Assembly: GCA_025766275.1 (NCBI GenBank)
Contig: JAFKAC010000016.1
Coordinates: forward strand, 930,001 to 994,000
Direction: 5' to 3'
Length of the DNA stretch: 64,000 bases
Source: Lactarius indigo
Lineage: Eukaryota > Basidiomycota > Agaricomycetes > Russulales > Russulaceae
The notes below the pieces were generated by a model. It was not told where the DNA came from. It saw only the letters and a program-made list of their open reading frames with translations, and made no database searches. This document shows, piece after piece, positions 35,831 to 44,700 of this stretch (its first letter is position 1; each line of letters opens with the position of its first letter). The position numbers and the translations under genes were made by a program.

Positions 35831-35985
35831 GAGTTGTCGTAGACTACTACTAGTAAAAAAAAAGGGGCGGACATAATGCGAAGAGAGAAAGCGTGATGCT
35901 GCTTTTTTTTTTTTTCAGTTTGCAACAACAACAACCAAAAAAGAAAAAAGAAACCAGATTTTTCCTTGATATTACGCGGAGGGTC
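35831..35985. other. Right boundary of the inverted block
   Basis: It contains poly-A and poly-T runs and an inverted piece of the F-box 3' flank (GTGATGCTGC, reverse of GCAGCATCAC). Plus-strand Vts1-like sequence resumes after it. Confidence 0.4.
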
Positions 35986-37622
35986 GTCCACCACCAGATC
36001 TCTTCCTGACTCAAACCTGCTGTACCGGATTCCCTCTCCTCCCCTTGCTCCTCCCACACCTTTCTTGCAACAACCCAAGCCACCAATCGCTTGCCTTTCT
36101 CCAGACGACCCCAATACCGTTGGCCAGCTAGCCGATACTCGCGCTACCCTTGTCCGATGCCCAACAGCGCGTCAAACTTGAAGTCAGTCCCCCCAACCCG
36201 TCCACCCCGCCCGCATCTCTGCGCCGACTTACTTGGACAGGTCGCAGAGCATGACAAATCCTCCACCAGAAATACCCGCAGAGCCCCCACCGTCCCGCCC
36301 GCTCAGCACTGACCTTCCCAGAAACGCCGCCGGCGTTGCTTTCCGCTCCCACACCTCATGGTGCATAGTCGCATGTCACACCTCCGATGACCCTCGCAGA
36401 CAGCCCAACACATATGCAGGACAATTTATACAGCGCCGTCTCCATTCCCTATCTTGATTGCCCCAAGGGCCTTTGCTGGATCCCAACGCTGGAAGCGGCT
36501 TCACCGCTACTAGTATGACCAACGTCGTCCGACTCGTCACCAACAATGACGTGTACGGGAACGGTAGCGACGTGATTAAGAACTAGGACCACCGTGCTTC
36601 CAGCGGTTGGGATCTCCAAGATCGCTCTGAGCCCGGTCCTCGGGTGTTTCCCTTCAACCCACCCAAATGTCAATCCAGATCGCCAATCGCACTGACTCAA
36701 CCCTTCCCCTGTACCGTCAACACCACCAACCGCTCGAGTGACCGCTGCCGTCGTTGTCACCCAACAGCGCGCCAAACTCAACCCTAGTAATGCGGGCTTC
36801 TTATCCAGGGACATCATGCGCCCGGCTTTGGTCGGTTCGACGTGGCTTTTCAAGAGGCCTTCACAATGGTGGTGGCGGGACTTGGTCTAGTGCTCAAAGC
36901 CCCGCACTCTCGAATATATCAGGTCGTTTGGCGGAAGCGACGATGTAAGCAACGCGACGGCTGCAGCACATCAGTAAGCCGCGCTGGGTGGCCTCGAGAT
37001 GGGCATCGGCGAATTCAATCTCGGACTAGGTTCCCCGGGGCTGGCCAGGATGCCTAGCTGACTCAGAATGGCGCAACTCGCCCAGGTGAACGGCAAGAAT
37101 CCGTTTGGAGTCAACATAAATATGCTGGGCATGGCCAACCTCAGCGCGATAGGCGGGCATCACCCCGAGGTGCAACTGTTCGTGGCACAGCCTGAGGTCG
37201 TCGCTACTGGAGGAGGATTCGGTCAGCCTGGGCTTGGCGTCGGTCCGGGCCTCGGCATGTTCGGTGGGGTGCAAGGCGGTATGGGTACTAACGGCCTGCG
37301 CAGCGGCTCCGGGCGGTCCGGAGGACGTTCGCCCGGCCTGGGTGGTAGCGGCAGTGTCAGCAGCAAAGGTGGGTCGGTAGGGAAGGGCGGAACGAAGAAG
37401 GACGAAGAACATTTGGAGCCGGCAGTGCTGAACGACGTGGCCGGGTGGCCGCGCACGCTCCGGCTGCACAAGTACATGCCGAATTTTGAGGGTATGACGT
37501 GGAAGGAGATGGTGGTGATGGACGAGCAGGCACTTGAGGCGCAGGGCGTCGCGGCGCTCGGTGCGCGTAGGAAGGTTCTCAAGACTTTCGAGGTCGTTCG
37601 CAGGAAGATGGGCACCGACTAG
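35986..37622 (+). pseudogene. Vts1-like pseudogene with readable SAM domain, broken by the hAT element
   Basis: The 5' part (35986-37060) is frame-broken. From 37068 to 37622 a 184-codon frame is open. It has a Gly-rich linker, then a SAM domain (LNDVAGWPRTLRLHKY, FEGMTWKEMVVMDEQALE, GVAALGARRKVLKTFEVV). In Smaug/Vts1 proteins this domain binds CNGG-type RNA hairpins. The frame ends GGC ACC GAC TAG, and the stop is supplied by the first bases of the hAT transposon at 37620. The original frame would continue at 54280 (DDPTAPPP...VVVWRTC). The residue at the usual LRTL/WL position is Pro (GWPRTL), which may harm the fold. I do not expect a working gene. Confidence 0.7.
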
Positions 37623-37850
37623 TGGTGTCAAAGTCCAGTTCAGTTCAGTTCTTTCCCCTTTTGGCTGAACCCCAAACCGGACCGTTGGTCCAGTTCAGGT
37701 GATTTGGCTGAACCCTGAACTGGACCCCAGTTCGGGGTTCACAACAGTCCGGTTCTGGTTCAGGAGGCTGTGAACCTGAACTGGACCTGAAGTAGAAATT
37801 TCGGTCCGGTTCCGGTTCAGAAGCTGAACTGAACGCTAAATCGAGGTTTC
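37620..37850. repeat. Left terminal and subterminal repeats of the hAT element
   Basis: The 12-bp TIR is followed by many direct and inverted copies of GTTCAG, CCGGTTC and CTGAACC, for example GGTTCAGG and GAACCTGAACTGGACC. Subterminal motif clusters of this sort bind hAT transposases in well-studied elements. Confidence 0.75.
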
Positions 37851-38066
37851 TGTTTATATAATCACACCAAACGTCGTCACTACCATCATGCTTTCGATAT
37901 CCACTGCATCTGTGCCCCTTCCAATATCCAACTACAGCCTTGCCCAAACCGCTGGCGTCTGCGGCGACCATTCAGGTGGGTGAGTGGCAGCCTGGCAGGT
38001 GCTAGCTGCTGGCAGGTTTGACATCATGAAGCGATATCGACGTGCTCAGCAGCTCTTGCTGTACAG

Positions 38067-38687
38067 AATACTATCATTTGCCTCACGAGCAACATTGGTG
38101 CGTTTGTTTTATTTTATCTAGCCTCGTCGTTCACCCTACGTCATTTAGGTAGCGACATCCTAGCACACCCCTCGGCGTCGGACAGCTCCGGCGCCGTCAC
38201 GTCTGAAGCGCGAACAGAGGTACTGGAGCGGGTCAAGGAGGAGTTCCCTCCGGAACTCCTGAACCGGCTCGATTCAATGCTCGTATTCAACCGGCTCACG
38301 CGCGAGTCGATCCTGCGTGTCGTCGACCTCCGTCTCGAGGACGTCGCGGCGCGCCTTATGCAGCGGCGCATCAAGCTCGACGTGGACGACGCGGCGCGCG
38401 GATGGCTCGCTCAGAAGGGCTTCTCGGACATTTACGGCGCGCGTGCGATCGCGCGTGTCGTGCGCACGGAGGTGCTGTTCCCGCTCGAGCAGAAATTACT
38501 CGTTGGCACGATACGGTGAGCTAAGGCCTACGCTTATGTATTTGTGGCTGTGTGTTTCTGTTGACGCCGTCGCTTTCGTAGTGATGGGGATACGGTTGAG
38601 ATACGCGTGGGGTCTGATGGGGCGGCGCTGCATATTCGCGACAATCATATTGCGGATGAGCGGGGTGACTCACCTGCTGTTCAATAA
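38067..38687 (+). pseudogene. HSP78: Captured 3' fragment of an Hsp78/ClpB chaperone gene
   Basis: There are three exon pieces: 38067-38097, 38149-38515 and 38582-38687. Introns are 51 and 66 nt, with consistent phases and a stop TAA at 38685. They encode the end of the second AAA+ domain and the C-terminal small domain: NTIICLTSN, then FPPELLNRLDSMLVFNRL, GFSDIYGARAIARVV and DGDTVEIRV. Hsp78 is the mitochondrial ClpB-type disaggregase. The Walker A/B region and everything upstream are missing, so it cannot act as a chaperone. It lies inside the hAT element on the strand opposite the transposase and reads convergently with it. The frame is undamaged, so capture is recent or the piece is under constraint. 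Confidence 0.85.
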
Positions 38688-38990
38688 TGGCAGTAAATAG
38701 AAGCTTGCAACGAACTGTCCACTCATGCACGTACTCAATCGCATATTGATAGCTTGTCCGCCAGAAATTGGGAAATGGCCAGTGGGAGGCAGAGGGTTGG
38801 ACGAGGGGGAAGTGGATGGGTGGCGAAAGGTGGTGGATGGATGGCGACGACAAGACGCGGGGAGGGTGACAGAATGAGTAGGGCGTGACTTTGCACTAAT
38901 GTCCATGGAAATATATTGAGGAAACGATTGGAACTGAAACGGTCCACACGCTGCAAGCTAGTAGGCTACAAACTAGTAGATTTTTGATAG
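38688..38990. other. Spacer between Hsp78 fragment and transposase 3' end
   Basis: It is probably the 3' UTRs of the two convergent units. No gene is seen. The rest of the left end (37851-38066) is also without recognised coding sequence. Confidence 0.4.
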
Positions 38991-39155
38991 CTAATAATCT
39001 CTCTTTAATGATTCTAAGATCGAGTCGATATCGATTGGGTCGATCTCAGTGTCCCCAACATCATCATCTAGTGATTGTACGAGCACGTCAAAGTGTTGTG
39101 CTGCCTGTGTGACAGCGGAAATATGTCCGTTCCTGTATGCACTCTTGAGTAGTTG

Positions 39156-39697
39156 TGTTACGTCTCGGACTTTCTGTACTATGGTACGACGACTTCTGAG
39201 AACCCTTACTGTACCGGTTGCAGCTACGGCGGTAAGGTATATTAGTTGCGGACTTACTTACGACGAGGGCGGCGATAAGGTAGCACGATAGGAGATACGG
39301 TACGGATAGCTGACTGAGGATGGACGCCACTAGTACTAGTACTAGTAGTATTAGGGTTCGAGATACTTACGCGATACGTTGGACGCTTTACCTACGGAGA
39401 CTCATAGCAGCGCTTGTAAGCCTGCTTGACTTGTATTTAAACTGTCTCGCGAAGACCAAGATACGCCATCTTGGTCTTCTTGAATCGTCACTTGTTTCTT
39501 CCATTCTTTGCTCTTCACAGTCAAACGAAAGCTTCCGACTTCACTCGTTGAAGTACTTACAAGAGTCTTGCTGGTGTACCTCCGCGTATTCACTAAGGCA
39601 AGAGCACGGACCTTCGAGTCGTCGTGTCAATCGTATATTGCTAAGTTGTTATCGCCTATTCGAGCTCAAGTCGAGCTAACGTCGTGACGACGTTACA
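39156..39697 (+). repeat. 5' LTR
   Basis: It starts TGTTACGTC and ends GACGACGTTACA. It contains TATTTAAA at 39434-39441. A perfect hairpin follows, AAGACCAAGAT-acgcc-ATCTTGGTCTT (39452-39478), whose second arm begins about 27 bp after the TATA box. No ATG occurs from 39468 to the LTR end. Confidence 0.93.
39434..39441 (+). promoter_or_regulatory. TATA box of the 5' LTR
   Basis: TATTTAAA lies 27-34 bp before A39468, the transcription start predicted from the self-priming match. The same box is at the equivalent place in the 3' LTR. Confidence 0.55.
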
Positions 39698-39699
39698 TT

Positions 39700-39710
39700 A
39701 AGACCAAGAT
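39700..39710 (+). promoter_or_regulatory. Candidate self-priming primer-binding site
   Basis: AAGACCAAGAT begins two bases after the 5' LTR. It is the exact complement of ATCTTGGTCTT at 39468-39478, the predicted first 11 nt of the transcript. The Tf1 retrotransposon of fission yeast primes reverse transcription with the first 11 nt of its own mRNA in the same arrangement. No match to a tRNA 3' end (TGG...) was evident directly after the LTR. Confidence 0.6.
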
Positions 39711-39716
39711 CCCATC

Positions 39717-41762
39717 GTGGCCGTAACAACAAGAGATCAGTGGACGAATTTCCGTCCGTACTCGCTCCCAAGAAGAGGAGAGCGTAACGTCCCCACGCGC
39801 TTTCTACAAGCCGCTAGTTGGAGGGAAAGACAAGAAGAAACCGGATACTTTGTGGAATTTAACGGACCAAGCAGGTTCCGACCAGTTGAGTTCAACTTCG
39901 ACCACTTGTGTTGGACGGAGGTTACGTGGAACCCCATAGATTCCCAGTGGGACGTCATACGACCAGCAGGACCCAGGTACCAGTGCGACATCGACGCCCG
40001 AGAGCTCAATAGCAGAGCAGATTGGGGTCCCATAGACGGGCAAGTACGAGAACACTCCACGGGGGAGGTAATATCAGAAGAAGAAGAAGGGCAAAGCCAA
40101 GAAGAGAGTGAGGGACGAGAGCCAAACCAAACGGAAACCAGTGGAGGAGCGATACAAGATCTCCTTGTTGAACGAGCTGAGTCCGCACATATTACAGAAC
40201 CAGAGCCGATTCACATTCGCTCTCCAGCGATTATGGCAACAATCACACGAGCTATGGAAGAAGTCGCAATAGAAGAAGCACGCGCGATACGAGAAGAGGC
40301 AAGAGAAATCCTCATGCCCATTAACCCAGAAACCGGAGTACGAATGACCGCAGACGACGCCGCCATCTTTCGGGCCATAGGATCCGATCGAGGAGACCCT
40401 CCGTCGGGACGACGACCCGCGATGGAACTCCCCCCGGGTGTAGGAGGACCTGGTGATGAACCACCACCGCCACCAGGAGGGGGTATCCCATTCGATTTAC
40501 GAAGAACCGAGCCACCAAGAGGACCACCCGCCGGACCACCCGGTGGAGGTGGAGGCGGAGAAGGGGGAAACGGAGGTGCCGGAGGAGGACACCACAACGA
40601 AAAACTGACTGGCGAGCCACCCTCTATTTTCGACGGGGACAGACTTAAAGTAGACCAATTCCTCACACAGTGGCACGTCTACTGGGGCATGAACTTGGAA
40701 GCCCCTATCATGCGCAACGACTATAGGAGATGCCTCCTATTCCTGTCATACATCAAGGGCGGAGCGGTCAGCGAATGGGTTCTGTCCTTCCTGAACTGGC
40801 TCAATCGACAAATACAACGAGGAATTAGTCCCTATACTCGCGAATTATGGGACGCTGTAGCCGACGGTTTCAGCCAGCGATTCGAGAATACGCTAGAACG
40901 AGAACAAGCACAAGCAATCCTGAGAAAGGGATTTAAAATGACCGGGGAGGACATTGACAAGTACGTCAATGATTTCGAACAGCTAGCACGGAAGGCTCAT
41001 TATCGCCTCAACGAACCGCAAACGATCGACCTCTTTACCTCGGGCCTACCGAGGGAATTGTTCAAGAACGCGTTCCAATTCGATGACCCAGTCACGTTCG
41101 ACGATTGGAAGAGAGCCGTACTCAAACGGCAGAAGAATTACATTCACCTCAAAGCCAGACTGAACGAATACAAAAGCACCCCTACGCAACCGAAGAAGCA
41201 GACCGGCAATGCGGGATGGACGATCCCGCAGAACCTACCTCAAACCAACCCCTGGGCGATGGACACTTCGGCCGACCGTGCGAAGGTACGCTTGGCAGGA
41301 TCCGAAGACATCGACTTCAACAAATTACCCCACCGAGACTGGCAAATGCCACCGTTCCCGCCTAGAGGGGGACCAGGAACGAGGGGACGAGGAAGGGGAG
41401 GCACGCGACGGGACCTAAGGAACGTCCTCTGTTATAACTGTCACGCTCCAGGTCACCTCTCACGAAACTGCCCGCACCCACGACAGCAGAGACAATGGCA
41501 GCAAAATGCGCCTTCTAGCAGTCGTATGACCGAAACTACGGGCTACCCTCCGGGACCCGTATCGCAATACGAGCCATCAGTACCAGGATATATGTCCCCG
41601 GCACCAAGTACAACACCGATGCCGCAGATTAACATGGCAAGCACGAAGACGGCAGGAGAGCAGGCCAAGGAATGGCTCACGCAGGTAGCCAACAGCACGG
41701 ATGAGGTAAAGGACCTTATTCTTCAGGACCTATGGGGAAAAGAGGGTTTTCGGGACGCCTGA
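39717..41762 (+). CDS. gag: Gag polyprotein of the Ty3/gypsy element
   Basis: The open frame has 681 codons. A Gag capsid-like region lies about residues 305-450 (FLSYIKGGAVSEWV, WDAVADGFSQRF, DIDKYVNDFEQLA). A CCHC zinc knuckle CYNCHAPGHLSRNC lies near residue 572. An acidic segment and a Gly/Pro-rich segment precede the capsid. The frame opens after a stop at 39699 with GTG at 39717 in a good Kozak setting (A at -3, G at +4). The first ATG is only at 40233 (residue 173), so the true start is uncertain: GTG, another near-cognate codon, or the late ATG. It ends 31 bp inside the start of pol, in another frame. Confidence 0.85.
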   Translation: MAVTTRDQWTNFRPYSLPRRGERNVPTRFLQAASWRERQEETGYFVEFNGPSRFRPVEFNFDHLCWTEVTWNPIDSQWDVIRPAGPRYQCDIDARELNSRADWGPIDGQVREHSTGEVISEEEEGQSQEESEGREPNQTETSGGAIQDLLVERAESAHITEPEPIHIRSPAIMATITRAMEEVAIEEARAIREEAREILMPINPETGVRMTADDAAIFRAIGSDRGDPPSGRRPAMELPPGVGGPGDEPPPPPGGGIPFDLRRTEPPRGPPAGPPGGGGGGEGGNGGAGGGHHNEKLTGEPPSIFDGDRLKVDQFLTQWHVYWGMNLEAPIMRNDYRRCLLFLSYIKGGAVSEWVLSFLNWLNRQIQRGISPYTRELWDAVADGFSQRFENTLEREQAQAILRKGFKMTGEDIDKYVNDFEQLARKAHYRLNEPQTIDLFTSGLPRELFKNAFQFDDPVTFDDWKRAVLKRQKNYIHLKARLNEYKSTPTQPKKQTGNAGWTIPQNLPQTNPWAMDTSADRAKVRLAGSEDIDFNKLPHRDWQMPPFPPRGGPGTRGRGRGGTRRDLRNVLCYNCHAPGHLSRNCPHPRQQRQWQQNAPSSSRMTETTGYPPGPVSQYEPSVPGYMSPAPSTTPMPQINMASTKTAGEQAKEWLTQVANSTDEVKDLILQDLWGKEGFRDA

Positions 41763-44700
41763 ACCCGTCAGTCTGGGTGAGGGCTTTACAATGTAATTCC
41801 GTAATTGTGACAACGCGCTATCGATCTTTGCGAATCCCAGTGACTGTCCGAACGAATTACCGAACGACTGAAACAAATGCGCTGGTCGACTCTGGAGCGA
41901 CCGACAACTTCATCAAGCCAAACATGGCAGCTCGGGCCGGAATCCCGATACAATTACTACAAACACCCCGCAAAATATGGAATATAGATAACACGGAAAA
42001 CAAAGCTGGGTTAATCACTCATTATGTTAACCTAGAAGTGAAAACACGAGGACAGATAAAGAAGATGACCTTCCTGGTCACCGACCTCGGCAGCGAAGAC
42101 ATGGTACTTGGATACCCATGGCTTAGCGCCTTCGAGCCCACTATCAGCTGGGCCACCGCGACTACACATCCCGACGTCCAACCCGTAGTGCTAGCCACTA
42201 CGGAGGATCTACTCACGACACCCACCATCCGCGCTCTAATCACCGCTGAAAAGGAAGCCATTGTGCAGGAACTACACGAAGAAACCTTTGCCCGAGCCAC
42301 GACCTCGACGGAGTTGGCCATATCGGCGAAACAGCAGCAAACGGCGGCTGAATTACCCGCCGTATACGCCGAATTTAGTAACCTTTTTAACGAGCAGGCC
42401 TCGCATCGCTTTCCCCCGGCAAGGCCGTGGGACCATGCGATTGACTTCAAACCGTCGGCACCGGCTGCCATAGACTGCAAAGTATACCCTATGACGCAAA
42501 AAGAGGAGGGCGAACTTAAAGAATTCTTGGAGGAGAAGTTGAAACAGGGCTACCTCCGCCCTTCTATATCCCCGTACGCGTCATCGTTTTTCTTCATTAA
42601 AAAGAAGGACGGAAAACTACGCCCGGTGCAGGACTATCGGGTTATTAATTCTCATACCATTCGCAATCAATACCCGCTACCACTAATACAAGATCTCATC
42701 CTCGACCTCAGCAACGCCCATATATACACAAAGCTCGACATCCGCTGGGGGTACAATAATATACGCATCCGTGATGGCGATCAGGAAAAGGCAGCATTCA
42801 AGACCAAATTCGGCCTTTTTGAACCGACGGTCATGTTCTTCGGCCTCACCAACTCCCCGGCGACCTTTCAGGCCATGATGAACCACATCTATCGCGACAC
42901 GATAGCCAAACATGAGCGCCTCGGCACTACGATACGTGTCTACATGGATGATATCGGTATTGCGACTCACTTCGATCACGACCTAGCTGCCCATGTTTCC
43001 GCCGTGCGAGACGTGCTCCGTGTAGCAAAGGAGCACGACCTCTATTTCAAACTCGAAAAGTGCCTTTTCCATCAACCGCGAATGGATTACCTGGGGGTAA
43101 TCCTTGAGAGGGGGGTGACCCGCATGGACCCCGTAAAAGTCCAAGGCATCAAAGATTGGCCCACGCCAACGAAAGTCAAGGACGTGCGGTCCTTCCTGGG
43201 CTTTTGTAACTTTTACAGACTTTTCATTCGCGGTTTCGCAACCCACGCCAAACCACTCACCAAACTGACGAGAAAAGACGAAGACTGGAGATGGACCGAC
43301 GAAGAGGACAGGGCCTTTAACACTTTGAAGCGCCTTGTGACCGAAGAACCAGTACTGGCACACCCCGTCCTCCAAGACCCATTCGAGTTAGAAGTTGATG
43401 CCTCGGGCTACGCGGTGGGAGCCGTATTGTTACAAAAGAAAGCTGACGGAAAGCGACACCCCATAGGCTATTACTCCGCAACGCTCTCCGAGGCAGAGCG
43501 AAATTACGACATTTACGACCTAGAACTACTGGCAATCGTCAAAGCCCTGAGAAATTGGAGACCGTTACTAGCCGGGGCACCACACAAAATCAAAATCTAC
43601 TCCGACCACCTGAACCTACAATACTGGAAGTCGCCGCAGAAAATCAGCAGGAGGGTCGCAAGGGAAGTGCTCGAGCTTTCCGAATACGATTTTGAAATCC
43701 ATCACATTAAAGGAAAAAACAACGGAAGAGCCGACGCGCTATCGCGACGACCGGACTACGACCAAGGGATGGGAGACAACAGCGAAGTAGTGGTGCTACC
43801 CCCGGAAGTGTTCGTCCGAGCCCTCAACGCGGCAAGAGCGTTAACCCTCAACCCGAACCTACTGCAACCACGACATCAGCAAGACGAAAAGGTAATCGAG
43901 GTGTGGGCGGACGCCCACCAATTGAAGAAGATAGAGGGAGAATGGTACAAAGACGGCAGGTTCGTAATAACTGGACCAGCATCGACTCACCGTGTGCTGA
44001 TTCACGACCACCACGACCCACCGATACACGGACATCCGGGAATCGCGAGGACGCAACGAATTCTGGAAAGACACTACTGGTGGCCACGACTGCGAAGGGA
44101 TGTTTACGAGTACGTACAAGGATGCGCCGAGTGCCAGCGCAACAAGGTCAACACGCGACCCATACGCGCGGCCCTGCACCCCATCACGCCAGTGCTTGAT
44201 GCACTCCCCTTCCAAACGGTGGCAGTAGACTTCATCACCAAGCTACCAACATCAGAAGGACACGATAGTATTCTCACCGTCACCGACCACGACTGCAGCA
44301 AGGCCTCAGTATTCATACCATGTCGGGAAGAGATAACCGCCGAAGAGACCGCCGCGCTGTACGTCCGTCACGTTTTTAAACGATTCGGACTACCGCGCAA
44401 GATCATCAGCGACCGAGACCCGCGATTTACGTCCAAGTTCACCAGAGAAGTATGTCGCATCCTGGGAGTCCAGCAGAACATATCAACGGCGTATCACCCG
44501 CGTACCGACGGGCAGTCCGAAAGGACAAACCAATGGCTGGAACAGTACTTGCGTTTTTGGGTAAACGAGCGTCAAGATAACTGGACCATGTATCTGCCAA
44601 TCGCCGAATTCGCGCACAACAACTGGCCTCACGAACACACGAAGCAGTCACCGTTCCAGCTCTTAATGGGGTACGACCCGCGAGCTGATTGGACCGATAA

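Noticed and set aside
37068..37622. Intact small SAM-domain gene
   Set aside because: The open frame lacks the N-terminal two thirds of Vts1, its stop is supplied by the hAT terminus, and upstream sequence is frame-broken.
39320..39679. 119-codon ORF in the LTR (also 46659-47018)
   Set aside because: It is identical in both LTRs only because the LTRs are identical; it spans the predicted promoter and start site and has no domain.
42022..42480. Antisense ORFs inside gag and pol (also 40211-40666, 42683-42979, 45026-45577)
   Set aside because: They are shadows of strongly coding sense frames with clear domain signatures; none has a recognisable motif.
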